A DNA stretch of 37,572 bases from assembly GCA_022771695.1 (NCBI GenBank), contig JALEKJ010000067.1:1-37572 (forward strand), given 5' to 3'. The translations under genes were made by a program, and so were the position numbers. Positions 16,435-25,684 of this stretch are shown piece after piece. The notes under the pieces were generated by a model that saw only the letters and a program-made list of their open reading frames with translations, had not been told where the DNA came from and made no database searches. Every line of letters begins with the position of its first letter. Position 1 is the stretch's first letter. This stretch comes from Roseburia sp. (lineage in GTDB: Bacteria > Bacillota > Clostridia > Lachnospirales > Lachnospiraceae).

Positions 16435-16463
16435 TTGTAGTATTAACAGGCGCGTGATAAAAT
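16435..16463 (+). promoter_or_regulatory. Probable promoter of the type VII secretion operon
   Basis: A weak -35 TTGTAG (16435-16440), a 17-bp spacer and an extended -10 TGATAAAAT (16455-16463) lie 55 bases upstream of the PP2C start. A TTGACT at 16428-16433 is too far from this -10 (24 bases). Confidence 0.5.
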
Positions 16464-16517
16464 GGTAACGTTTGGGAGCTATGGCAACAATAAATTATGA
16501 CAGGAAGAGCAGAAAAT

Positions 16518-17285
16518 ATGAGATTTGTAACAGGATTTTGTTCCGAAACCGGTATAGCAAAAAAAATAAATCAGGATAGTCTGTGTATAAAACAAGCCCA
16601 GACACCGGAGGGGGAAATCGTGATGGCGGTTATATGTGACGGAATGGGAGGACTGTCAAAAGGCGAGCTTGCAAGTGCAACAGTAATACGAGGGTTTTCA
16701 GATTGGTTTGTCACAGAATTACCTGCAATCGTAAGAAGGTGTGAACTTGAATCCATTCCGGAGCAGTGGACACGGTTGGTAGAAGAACAGAATCAGAAGC
16801 TGTGGGAGTATGGAAGAGCAAATCGTGTTGAACTTGGGACAACGCTCACAGCAATGATAATTTTTGAACAAGGGAAATACTTTATTGCACAAGTGGGAGA
16901 TACACGAGCCTATGAACTTGGCATTCATATTGCGCAATTGACGGAAGACCAATCTTATGTGGCGAGAGAGGTTAAGCGGGGGAATATGACACCTGAACAG
17001 GCACGCATAGATTCAAAAAGAAACGTATTATTGCAATGTATAGGAGCTTCTGCACATGTAATGCCAGAAATCACGCAGGGAACTGCAAGAACTGGCAACT
17101 CTTACTTATTGTGTTCGGATGGGTTTCGACACGAGCTTAGAGAGGAAGAGATGTTGAGGGCAGTCAACGCAGGGGATATTTCAGACAGCACAGCGATTAC
17201 ACATCTGTTGACCGAAATGGTTCATCTCAATGAAGAACGTGGTGAAAAGGACAACATTTCAGCACTTCTTGTACATATCAAATAA
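16518..17285 (+). CDS. PP2C-family Ser/Thr protein phosphatase
   Basis: The 255-residue cytoplasmic metal-dependent phosphatase has the motifs in order: NQDS (D20), a metal-binding CDGMGG (D41), a G-T-T block in RVELGTTLTAMII, VGDTRAYEL, an LLCSDGFRHEL block and EKDNISALLVHI (D245). All PP2C metal ligands are present, so it should be active. An in-frame ATG lies at 16497, but AGGAAGAG 8 bases before 16518 decides the start. It is the first gene of the operon, 27 bases before the kinase gene, so the two probably form an antagonistic pair acting on threonines of the secretion apparatus. No PP2C is found in the canonical Staphylococcus or Bacillus ESX loci. Confidence 0.95.
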   Translation: MRFVTGFCSETGIAKKINQDSLCIKQAQTPEGEIVMAVICDGMGGLSKGELASATVIRGFSDWFVTELPAIVRRCELESIPEQWTRLVEEQNQKLWEYGRANRVELGTTLTAMIIFEQGKYFIAQVGDTRAYELGIHIAQLTEDQSYVAREVKRGNMTPEQARIDSKRNVLLQCIGASAHVMPEITQGTARTGNSYLLCSDGFRHELREEEMLRAVNAGDISDSTAITHLLTEMVHLNEERGEKDNISALLVHIK

Positions 17286-17312
17286 TAAATTATATCCAGT
17301 GGAGAAATAAAA

Positions 17313-18995
17313 GTGGCAACGATTGGAACATTGATTGAAGGAAAGTACGAGATTCTTAAGATGATTGGTAAGGGTGGCATGTCGGAGGTCTACCTTGCCA
17401 TGGACAAGAATCTTAATAAGCAGTGGGCAGTAAAGGAAATTCAGAAAAAAGCATGGGACAAGAATAATCAGGTCGTGGTACAAAGTGCTTTGGCGGAAGC
17501 TAACATGATGAAAAAGCTGGATCATCCGTGTTTGCCGCGAATTGTAGACATTATTGAGAAGGATGATGTTATCTATGTAATCATGGATTATATAGAAGGA
17601 GAACCGTTAAGTAAAGTATTGGAAAAGGAAGGTGCGCAGGATCAGGAAATAGTGATCGGTTGGGCAGAGGACCTTTGTGGGGTATTGGATTATCTGCATG
17701 CACAGGATCCGCCGATTATCTATCGGGATATGAAACCTGCCAATATCATGCTGCAACCCAATGGCAATATCAAATTGATTGATTTTGGTATTGCCAGAGA
17801 ATACAAAGAGCAGAATCTGGAGGATACGGTAAGTCTCGGTACAAAGGGGTATGCAGCGCCGGAGCAGTTTGGCGGAAGAGGGCAGACAGACCAGAGGACA
17901 GATATTTATTGTCTGGGAGTTACGTTGTATCACCTGGTGACGGGTAAGAATCCCTGTGAGCCGCCATACGAGATTTATCCAATTCGTTATTGGGACCCAA
18001 AACTCTCGGCAGGTCTTGAAAGTATCATATTGAAATGTACACAGTTAAATCCGGAAGACAGATTCCAATCCTGTGCGGAACTGCTATATGCCATTTACCA
18101 CTATGAAGAGGCAGATGATACCTATCGCAATAAGCAGAAAAAGAAGGTAAATATTTTTGTAGGTGTGGCAACCATAGCATTACTTTGTTTTGTAGTGGGA
18201 ATTGCTGGACTGCTGCTCAAAGGAAATGCCCAGAATAACGATTATGAAAATAATATGCTTCAAGCAGCGGCGGCATCCAATAATGAAGAGAAAATTGATT
18301 ATTACCTTAAGGCAATTGATATCAAACCGACCCAGACAGCAGCGTATTTGGAACTAATAGAGGCATTTAAGGATGACGCAGCATTTTCTATTGAGGAAGA
18401 AGCAGAGCTTAAAAAGAAGATTAACCTGAATCTTGCAGGTTTGCAGCAAGAGGACAATTATGCAAATCTGGCTTACGAGATTGGAAAATTATACTGGTAT
18501 TATTACGATTATGGAAATACAGGGAGCACGGACAACCAGATTACCAGAATGAAAAGTGCAGTTCAGTGGTTTGACGATGCTTATACATATGGAAGCGAGG
18601 AAAGTGATTACTATGTCATTACACAGGTATATCGTGAGATTGGACAGTTCAACCGTGATGTGACATTAAAGGTTGAGGAGGCTGAAGATAAGGGAACTTA
18701 TGCGCCTTACTTTGAGAGCCTTAAGCATATGTATCAGATTGTTTCGGAAGAGGAGAATGAAATCGTCAATCTTGAGACATATAAACTTTGCATGTACTCT
18801 ATAGAGAATTATGCGCGAAAGTTTATGTTGGATGAGATTCCACAGGAAGACTTGACGGAGTTCTATCAGAATGTACGTGATTCTGTGGCAAAAATGGAGC
18901 CGACGACGGAAAAGACAGAGAACATGAAGAATGAAATCGTAGAGCGGGAGTCATACGCGAAACAGGCAATCGAGCATGCATATGAAGCGCAGTAG
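17313..18995 (+). CDS. Transmembrane Hanks-type Ser/Thr protein kinase
   Basis: The 560-residue protein starts with GTG, preceded by GGAG. The N-terminal kinase domain (about residues 8-265) has the glycine loop IGKGGMSEVY (18-27), the catalytic lysine K41 in AVKEI, the catalytic loop YRDMKPAN (D139), DFG at 157-159 and the activation segment end GTKGYAAPEQFGG. A single membrane segment (about 281-302) leads to an outer region of about 255 helical residues that looks TPR-like, rather than PASTA repeats. All catalytic residues are intact. It probably phosphorylates T-x-x-L motifs in the next gene's product and in the FHA protein at 24634, and itself. The outer domain may sense secretion or the envelope. 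Confidence 0.95.
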   Translation: MATIGTLIEGKYEILKMIGKGGMSEVYLAMDKNLNKQWAVKEIQKKAWDKNNQVVVQSALAEANMMKKLDHPCLPRIVDIIEKDDVIYVIMDYIEGEPLSKVLEKEGAQDQEIVIGWAEDLCGVLDYLHAQDPPIIYRDMKPANIMLQPNGNIKLIDFGIAREYKEQNLEDTVSLGTKGYAAPEQFGGRGQTDQRTDIYCLGVTLYHLVTGKNPCEPPYEIYPIRYWDPKLSAGLESIILKCTQLNPEDRFQSCAELLYAIYHYEEADDTYRNKQKKKVNIFVGVATIALLCFVVGIAGLLLKGNAQNNDYENNMLQAAAASNNEEKIDYYLKAIDIKPTQTAAYLELIEAFKDDAAFSIEEEAELKKKINLNLAGLQQEDNYANLAYEIGKLYWYYYDYGNTGSTDNQITRMKSAVQWFDDAYTYGSEESDYYVITQVYREIGQFNRDVTLKVEEAEDKGTYAPYFESLKHMYQIVSEEENEIVNLETYKLCMYSIENYARKFMLDEIPQEDLTEFYQNVRDSVAKMEPTTEKTENMKNEIVERESYAKQAIEHAYEAQ

Positions 18996-19007
18996 GAGGA
19001 AATGTAA

Positions 19008-19658
19008 GTGAGTGCAGAAGTATATCAGATGATATCAATGGTGGCGTTTGGCTGTGGCGGAATTCTTACATTGATAGCAATTATATTGTTCATTAAATTT
19101 GATGTTCCATCTTTGATAGGCGAGCTTAGCGGAAGAACAGCGGAGAAGAAGGTTCAGGAAATCCGCGAACAGAACCGACAGGCAGTGTCAATGAGACAGC
19201 GAGGATCGGAACGGCGACGTAAGGTGCCAGCATATGCGACGGACACGAAAGACGCGATAGGCGGCAATGAGACAGCAAGTAAGACAGCGGAAGAGAAGAA
19301 GGCTGGAGGCGTGACAGCGGTGGCAGAAAGCAAAACGCAGATAAGAAAGCCGATACAGTCGGACGAGGCAACCACAGCATTAGATGAGGCAACCACAGCA
19401 TTAGACGAGGCAACCGCAGTATTAGACGAGGCAACTGCAGTATTAGATGAAGCAACCGCCGTTTTGGGGAATGAGGGAACTACTTTGTTGAATGAAGGCG
19501 ATAATGAAAGCTTTCAGGCAGAACCGCAAACCACGCTTCTAAGCGAAAAAATGGCAGAAGAACAGACGACGATATTAAGCGAAGCAACTGTATGGGGAGA
19601 TGCTGATTTTAGCATGGTACAGGATGTAGTAGAAGTGCATACCGATGAAACAATATAA
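19008..19658 (+). CDS. Small membrane protein with repeated TxxL phosphoacceptor-like motifs
   Basis: The 216-residue protein starts at GTG with GGAGGA 7 bases upstream. One membrane helix lies near the N-terminus (about residues 5-27, with FGCGGILTLIAIILFI), followed by a basic cytoplasmic stretch and a Thr-rich acidic tail. Residues 119-153 are five exact 7-residue repeats of the form DEAT(T/A)(A/V)L. Further copies are EGTTLLNEG, PQTTLLSEK and EQTTILSEA. FHA domains bind phosphothreonine with selectivity for the +3 residue, and here that residue is regularly Leu. Its place between the kinase and the FHA proteins suggests a multi-site phosphorylated scaffold. I know no named family. The role is inference. 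Confidence 0.8.
   Translation: MSAEVYQMISMVAFGCGGILTLIAIILFIKFDVPSLIGELSGRTAEKKVQEIREQNRQAVSMRQRGSERRRKVPAYATDTKDAIGGNETASKTAEEKKAGGVTAVAESKTQIRKPIQSDEATTALDEATTALDEATAVLDEATAVLDEATAVLGNEGTTLLNEGDNESFQAEPQTTLLSEKMAEEQTTILSEATVWGDADFSMVQDVVEVHTDETI
19362..19466 (+). repeat. Five tandem 21-bp coding repeats (DEATxxL)
   Basis: There are five head-to-tail units of GA(C/T)GA(G/A)GCAAC..., each encoding D-E-A-T-(T/A)-(A/V)-L. The first four are nearly identical in DNA, so copy number could change by slippage or recombination. Confidence 0.92.
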
Positions 19659-19693
19659 GATTTATTTCGGAGTAAAAGAGGAGAATATCAAAA

Positions 19694-22600
19694 ATGAAAA
19701 AGACGGGATTTATAAGAAGAATGCTGGCATTGCTGGCAGCATTCATTGTATGCTTTGCATCAATGCCGATTGTTCCGATTGAGGCTGCCGGAACAGAGAA
19801 CGCTGAATTACAGAAGAATGCGGCAGAGGATGATGGCGCAGACGATGACGGTGATGGCACAGACGATGACGGTGATGGCGCAGACGATGACGGTGCGGGC
19901 AACGCAGACGATGATGCAGAAAGCGACGATGAAGGTGATGACGAGACGACAGAGTATGCATTAGATGTTATTTATGATGCAATGTCAGGAAGCATCGTGG
20001 TTAGAGAATTGTCTTCCGAAGCAGAGACAGAAGTGACAGGAACAGATACAGAAAGCGGCAAGAATTATGTTATGGAAGCCGGAAAAAAATATGAAATTGA
20101 GATAACAGCAGAAACGGGATATGAAATTGACACGATTGATGTAAATGAGACGAATCAGTTTGATGTTTATTTGGAGCAGTATACATATACGATTGAGTCT
20201 GCGGCAGAGGAGATTGCACTTAGTGTGTCATTTAAAGTCGCAACAAATATGATTCGGGTTAACATGAATACAGAACAGGGGGATGCCACAGTGACAGAGT
20301 GTTCTTCCGGTAATGAAGTAACTGCGGACATGGATGAGCAGGGAAATCTTTGCTATACCGTAGTGAGAGGAAGTAGTTATGAAATTAAGGTCTGCGCGAA
20401 AGAAGGTTATGAACTTGTATCTGTGCCGGAAGGTTTTGTAAAAGCAGAAGATGAAGAATGTTGTACATATACAATAAATCCGGTGGCAGGAGACAGTGAA
20501 TATAATTTGTCCTTTCAGGAAATTTTAAATCCAATCGCTGTAGAAGCAGAAGGAAACGGAACTGTTATTTATACTGCCGAAAACGGTGAAGAAAAAGAGT
20601 TTATTTGTGAAGATGCGAGCGCTTATATACAGGGAACACAGGACATCGTATACGGAAAAGATGCAGTATTCACATTGCTTCCGGACAATGGATACTATGT
20701 ATCCGAGGTAAAGATTAATGGTAGTGATATCAAGATAGATGATGCACAGGTCACATTAAATGAAGATGGCAGTAGTGTCTATACATTTGCACGCGTGACA
20801 AGTGAGCAGAGTATCAGCGTGGTATTTTCTAAGATTGAAAAGCAGCAATTATCGATACAAGAGGATGAGACTGCGGATGAAATGCTTGCACGCGGTAACA
20901 TAGAATTTTTATTTAGTAAGGAAACGGATAGAAATAATGTGCAGCAGGGAGAGGGTGAAAGCACCTATATACTGACGCATCATCAGAAGGTGACCGTTCA
21001 GGTAAAAGAAGACGAGACAAGTGGATATGAGATATTGGATCATAATGTATTTGTGACAGCTTATGATATTACAAGCAGTGCAGATGGGATTATGAATCAA
21101 TATGTGCTCAGAAGAACCAAAGGAGCATGGGAAGGCAGTGTTGTCCGTTACTGCACCGGATATGAGTGGAATTTTGTAATTGACAATACAGCACCGGAAG
21201 TTTCCGTCAGTGGAGATTCGTTTGTCTGGGTAAGCGGTAAAGAGTCGGATGTTGTAATTGCAGGAAAGGTATCAGATGATTGTACCGGTATTAAGAAAAT
21301 AGTATGGTTTACAACACAAAAAAATGTTACATCGGAAGAAGAGGAGATTGTTGCAGAAACAACGAATGTAGCAGAGGTACAGAACGGTGCATACACGATT
21401 ACAATCGGTACGGCGCCAACTGCAGATACGAATTACTACATTTATGCGGTGGATGAGGCATGCAATATCGCAGAAACACAGGTCGAGTATCATGTGGATA
21501 CAAAAGGACCGGAAGTAACAGTTGAATTGGAGAAGACAACAAAATGGTGGCAGAGAGTCTTTTTCAATAAAGAGGAAATTACAGTTATCTTGACTGCGGA
21601 TGATGCGGATGGTTCCGGTGTGGATACCGTAACCCTCTTTGTGAATGGGGAAGAATATTGTACCGAGAAATATCGCGAAAATGGGAAAAACATTTTTGTT
21701 GTGACATTGAAGAAGGGAAGAGAACATACTTTTACGGCAATCGCGACCGATAAGGTTGGCAATAAGACGGGAGAACCGGAATGCGGCGGTACGGTATATT
21801 ATGACAATGACTTACCGATAATGAAGTTTACTGCAGGAGACGGCGCCTATGAAAAAAATGAGATAATTTATAGCGCCGCTGACATTGTAATGCAGCTTCA
21901 GGTAGAAGACAAAGATTCCGGTCTTGCAAAAGTAGAAATTGAGATAAAAGGCCAGCCCATTACTGCGGATGCAAACGGGAAAGCCATTGATATAGATTAC
22001 ACAAGCTTTGATACGCAGACCTTCCGTGATGAATTCGTGCTGAATACGGCATTGGGACAGCCGGATGTAAATGGAAAGTATGTGATTACGGTTAGAGTGT
22101 ATGACGTTGCGGAAAATGAAGCAGTACAGTACTTTACCGTATACAAAGATGAGACGGCACCGGAGATTACCGGATTACAGGTAACAGGAGCAAATGCAGC
22201 CGGTGAGGAGATTGTGGCAGAGGGAAGCGGCACAGTTGGTACAACATCTTCTGAAATCTATGGTTATTATGCTGCAAATCAGCTACTGATTGATGCGTCA
22301 ATGACGGATGGAGTTTATGGCTCCGGCGTTGAGACTCTCAGCTATATCTTAAAGAATGCAGATGGTACGGTTAGAAAATCCGAGACTGTAGTATTAAACG
22401 GAAAAGAGACCATGGCTATTACGATTCCTGCAGATTTCAAGGGAAGTATCTATGTAAAAGCGAAGGATTATGTTGGAAATGAGATGTCTGATTATGCGAC
22501 AGTGGATGATATGATTGCGGAGTCGCAAGAGCAGTTTGATAATACGGCAGGTATAGTAATGACAGCGCCGGGTACAACTTCAAAGGATATCGATGGAAAT

Positions 22601-24622
22601 AATCTTTATGCAGGGAACATCACAATTCCTGTTGTGGTGACAGACACTTACGCGGGTATTCGTTCGATTGAGTGGAGTATAAGGGCACCGCAGGATAGCA
22701 ATGCAAATCAGAGTGGCACGATTGTGGTTGACAATGCAGGAAACAGTTCCGAGAATAATTGGCGTGTAACAAGTTTTGACCGGAACCTTGCGACCTGCGT
22801 AGAGGGAGCAATTATAATAAACGCAAATAGCAATGCAATCGTTGTAGATGTGAAGATGACAAATCGCGCAGGGTACGTCACGACACAGAGTATGACAGTA
22901 AGTATTGATAAGACAACACCGGTGGTTGAAATCAGTTTTGACAACGAACAGGGAGATGCTACTTATACAGAATATTTCGCAGAGAGCCGTACTGCTGCGA
23001 TTACGGTGAAAGAGCGTAACTTTGATGAGGCAGGCGTAAGCCTGGATATTTCCAACACAGAAGGAAACATTCCGGCTCTTTCAGGATGGACCGCTACAGG
23101 CTCCGCAGATGAGACGGTATATACGGCAGAACTTGTATTTGATGCAGATGGAGATTATGCCGTATCCATGCAGTTCACGGACATGGCAGGGAATAAAGCA
23201 ACAACCTTTGATACACAGGAGTTTACAATCGATAAGACAATGCCGGAGATTGAGGTAAGCTTTGACAATGAGCAAAGTATAAACGGAAATTACTTTGCGG
23301 CAGAGAGAACGGCAACCGTCCGCGTCACAGAGCATAATTTTGACGCAGACAGAATCGAGATTGTAGGTACGGCAACAGATAACGGAAATGCAATTACATT
23401 TCCGGTTACTAGCCATTGGAGTGATGAGGGAGATGAGCACACAGCAACCATCACGTTTGAACGTGACGGACAATATTCCTTTGAAGTTACCGGGGGAGAT
23501 ATGGCAGGAAATGAAGCTGATATGGTTGAGGTAGAAGAATACTACATCGATTTGACAGACCCGGTGATTGAAATCCTTGGTGTGGAGGATATGTCTGCCA
23601 ACAACGGTTCCGTACAGCCGACCGTACAGATTATAGATACGAACTATAGTCAGAGCGATGTGGAAATTCAGCTTGTGGGTGCAAACCGTGGAACTGTCAT
23701 ACCGGAGGGGACATTTGTTGCTTCCGAGAATGGTCAGACATTTCGGTTTAGTGATTTTGCAAAAGAGCAGGAAGTGGATGATATTTATACACTGACAGCC
23801 ACAGAGACAGATATGGCAGGCAATACAGTGACAGAGAGTATTACTTTCTCAGTAAACCGCTTTGGGTCTGTGTACACTTTAGATAGCGGATTAGAGGAGA
23901 TTACCGGAAGCTATATCAAAAAAGCAGTGGATATTGTTCTGACGGAAACAAATGTGGATGCGTTAGATGAGAATTCTATTGAGGTAGTACTCAGTGCCAA
24001 CGGAACACCGCACACTTTGGAGAAGGGTACCGATTACACACTTACCAAATCCGGTGGCAATGGCTCTTGGAATCAGTATGAGTATAATTTGCATAAAGAA
24101 AACTTTGCAGGAGATGGAACTTACAAGGTCACAATCTATTCTGTGGATGCAGCCGGCAATATTAATGAGACAGTGAATGAAGAGAAAAAAGCAGAGATTG
24201 AATTTGGTGTAGACGGAACTGCGCCGGTAATCGTGCCATTGAACATTGAGGATGGTGGAAATTATGATACAGAGGAATTGACGGCAAGTTTCTCCGTACA
24301 GGATAATCTGGTTCTTGACAATGTAAAGATTACATTAAACGGTGAGCCGATTGAGTGCCAAAATCAGGGAGATACCTATGAGTTCGTGATACCGGAAGCC
24401 TCTAAGCGTCAGTCTGTTGTCGTCTTAGCGCAGGATGCAGCCGGAAACGCGCTGGCATGCGAAGTGACGGAGCTTTTGGTATCAACCAATGGATTTGTGC
24501 GTTGGTACAACAATAAGCCACTGTTTGCAGGTACACTGGCAGGTACAGGTGTGGTAGCCGGCGGAGCAGGAGCATTTTGGGGACTCCGCAGAAAGAATTA
24601 TATTAGAATTAAGCGTAAATAA
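19694..24622 (+). CDS. Large Ig-like repeat surface protein of the secretion locus
   Basis: The 1642-residue protein has an N-terminal signal or anchor (about residues 1-33, MLALLAAFIVCFASM), an Asp/Gly-rich low-complexity region (about 45-85), and two or three small beta domains with the G-Y-E-(I/L) signature of InlB-B-like repeats (about 90-390). At least eight Ig-like beta-sandwich units follow, marked by repeated D-x-T-x-P-x-(V/I) and D-x-A-G-N edges. The C-terminus is a Gly-rich membrane helix (TLAGTGVVAGGAGAFWG) and a basic tail (LRRKNYIRIKRK). There is no LPxTG motif. It is thus held in the membrane with a long outer arm, a topology like EsaA/YueB of canonical systems, though the sequence is unrelated as far as I can see. 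It sits inside the operon, between the kinase and FHA genes. Confidence 0.88.
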   Translation: MKKTGFIRRMLALLAAFIVCFASMPIVPIEAAGTENAELQKNAAEDDGADDDGDGTDDDGDGADDDGAGNADDDAESDDEGDDETTEYALDVIYDAMSGSIVVRELSSEAETEVTGTDTESGKNYVMEAGKKYEIEITAETGYEIDTIDVNETNQFDVYLEQYTYTIESAAEEIALSVSFKVATNMIRVNMNTEQGDATVTECSSGNEVTADMDEQGNLCYTVVRGSSYEIKVCAKEGYELVSVPEGFVKAEDEECCTYTINPVAGDSEYNLSFQEILNPIAVEAEGNGTVIYTAENGEEKEFICEDASAYIQGTQDIVYGKDAVFTLLPDNGYYVSEVKINGSDIKIDDAQVTLNEDGSSVYTFARVTSEQSISVVFSKIEKQQLSIQEDETADEMLARGNIEFLFSKETDRNNVQQGEGESTYILTHHQKVTVQVKEDETSGYEILDHNVFVTAYDITSSADGIMNQYVLRRTKGAWEGSVVRYCTGYEWNFVIDNTAPEVSVSGDSFVWVSGKESDVVIAGKVSDDCTGIKKIVWFTTQKNVTSEEEEIVAETTNVAEVQNGAYTITIGTAPTADTNYYIYAVDEACNIAETQVEYHVDTKGPEVTVELEKTTKWWQRVFFNKEEITVILTADDADGSGVDTVTLFVNGEEYCTEKYRENGKNIFVVTLKKGREHTFTAIATDKVGNKTGEPECGGTVYYDNDLPIMKFTAGDGAYEKNEIIYSAADIVMQLQVEDKDSGLAKVEIEIKGQPITADANGKAIDIDYTSFDTQTFRDEFVLNTALGQPDVNGKYVITVRVYDVAENEAVQYFTVYKDETAPEITGLQVTGANAAGEEIVAEGSGTVGTTSSEIYGYYAANQLLIDASMTDGVYGSGVETLSYILKNADGTVRKSETVVLNGKETMAITIPADFKGSIYVKAKDYVGNEMSDYATVDDMIAESQEQFDNTAGIVMTAPGTTSKDIDGNNLYAGNITIPVVVTDTYAGIRSIEWSIRAPQDSNANQSGTIVVDNAGNSSENNWRVTSFDRNLATCVEGAIIINANSNAIVVDVKMTNRAGYVTTQSMTVSIDKTTPVVEISFDNEQGDATYTEYFAESRTAAITVKERNFDEAGVSLDISNTEGNIPALSGWTATGSADETVYTAELVFDADGDYAVSMQFTDMAGNKATTFDTQEFTIDKTMPEIEVSFDNEQSINGNYFAAERTATVRVTEHNFDADRIEIVGTATDNGNAITFPVTSHWSDEGDEHTATITFERDGQYSFEVTGGDMAGNEADMVEVEEYYIDLTDPVIEILGVEDMSANNGSVQPTVQIIDTNYSQSDVEIQLVGANRGTVIPEGTFVASENGQTFRFSDFAKEQEVDDIYTLTATETDMAGNTVTESITFSVNRFGSVYTLDSGLEEITGSYIKKAVDIVLTETNVDALDENSIEVVLSANGTPHTLEKGTDYTLTKSGGNGSWNQYEYNLHKENFAGDGTYKVTIYSVDAAGNINETVNEEKKAEIEFGVDGTAPVIVPLNIEDGGNYDTEELTASFSVQDNLVLDNVKITLNGEPIECQNQGDTYEFVIPEASKRQSVVVLAQDAAGNALACEVTELLVSTNGFVRWYNNKPLFAGTLAGTGVVAGGAGAFWGLRRKNYIRIKRK
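19841..19903 (+). repeat. 21-bp repeats encoding an Asp/Gly-rich segment
   Basis: Units of GACGATGACGGTGATGGC plus one codon (19841-19861, 19862-19882, then a diverged third) encode D-D-D-G-D-G-(T/A). The D-x-D-G pattern could bind calcium. Confidence 0.8.
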
Positions 24623-24633
24623 GGTAGAGGAAA

Positions 24634-25674
24634 GTGTCAAAGTATAAAGTAGCATCAAATAAAAGTCTGATAAAAATTATAAGAAAATTTTGGGGAAAGG
24701 TTCCTGTAAATGAGCGGGAGTTTAAGGTTTTTGAGGAAAACCTGCTCCCGGGATTTTTCCGCCCACAGATGGATGGGAAGCATAAAATTGTCTATACGGC
24801 ACCGATTAGCATTCCGCTTCGGGCATATATGGAGAAGGGCTTGACGATTCACAAGCTGTACAACGTATTGGCACAGGTGGTAGAGGTTACCAAGAAGATT
24901 GATATGTATGGCTTTTATCTCAATAACCTTGTGTTGGACGAACAGCTTATCTATGTCAAAGAAATAACAGGAGAACTCTACTTTTTGTATGAGCCGTTGG
25001 AGGGCAGAGACAATAGCACAAATGTCTATGCATTTTTGAGTGATATGCTTGCGAAGTTCAAATCGGATGACCGAGAGGTTATGGAGGAATGCAAGCGGAT
25101 ATGTACATTTTTGAATGATGTGGGGAATTACCGTACCGAGCAGTTAGAGACATTTATTATGGATGTCTATCCGCAGATTTACCAGCAGGTGACACGTGCA
25201 GAAAAGGGAATGAGCGGTTTCATTACGAGCAGCCGCCTTTCCTATCGTCAGCACTATGGAACTGAGCAGACAACAAGTAGGGACGAAGGCGGAACTGTGC
25301 TCCTGAAAGGAGAGGAAGGCGGCACCGTGTTGCTACAGGAGGAAGGAACAGTATTATTGCAGCAGCCAAGAAGCATTGCACAGCTACATAGAAAGCGCAC
25401 CGGCGAGAAAATTGAAATACGAGGCGGCGAGTTCCGTATCGGAAAAGATGTCACAGCGGATTATTCTATCCGTGACAATAAAGCAATCAGCAGACACCAT
25501 GCGGTTATCTGTTGCAATGGCAACGAGTATTTGCTACGGGATGAGAATTCGACGAATCATACATATCTGAATGGAAGGATGTTGGAACCGGGACGAGTGG
25601 AAGTGTTAAGTGAGGGAGATGTAATCCGGCTGGCGGATGAGGAGTTTTCGTTTGCAATAGAGCTGACAGAATAG
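24634..25674 (+). CDS. DUF6382-like protein with C-terminal FHA domain
   Basis: The 346-residue cytoplasmic protein starts at GTG, 11 bases after the surface-protein gene. The N-terminal domain (about residues 1-195) resembles the DUF6382 domain of clostridial FHA proteins, with GFYLNNLVLDEQLIYVKE followed by FLYEPLEG. The linker (about 209-246) holds three copies of a (G/E)TVLL motif. The FHA domain (about 255-346) has the phosphothreonine-binding elements R268-I-G-K, ISRHHAVI and S-T-N-H-T-Y-L-N-G. The linker threonines may be targets of the locus kinase. It could replace EssB, whose pseudokinase-like domain is missing here, but that is speculation. The DUF name is from recall. Confidence 0.85.
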   Translation: MSKYKVASNKSLIKIIRKFWGKVPVNEREFKVFEENLLPGFFRPQMDGKHKIVYTAPISIPLRAYMEKGLTIHKLYNVLAQVVEVTKKIDMYGFYLNNLVLDEQLIYVKEITGELYFLYEPLEGRDNSTNVYAFLSDMLAKFKSDDREVMEECKRICTFLNDVGNYRTEQLETFIMDVYPQIYQQVTRAEKGMSGFITSSRLSYRQHYGTEQTTSRDEGGTVLLKGEEGGTVLLQEEGTVLLQQPRSIAQLHRKRTGEKIEIRGGEFRIGKDVTADYSIRDNKAISRHHAVICCNGNEYLLRDENSTNHTYLNGRMLEPGRVEVLSEGDVIRLADEEFSFAIELTE

Positions 25675-25684
25675 GAGAAGAGCG

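Noticed and set aside
16428-16463. TTGACT at 16428 as -35 of the secretion operon
   Set aside because: The spacing to TAAAAT at 16458 is 24 bases, too long. The weaker TTGTAG with an extended -10 fits better.
19362-19466. Short direct repeats that might suggest a CRISPR array
   Set aside because: The units are contiguous with no spacers, in frame, and encode a 7-residue repeat.
24520-24622. Possible LPxTG sortase anchor at the end of the Ig-like protein
   Set aside because: The C-terminus has a Gly-rich helix and basic tail but no LPxTG or related motif before it.
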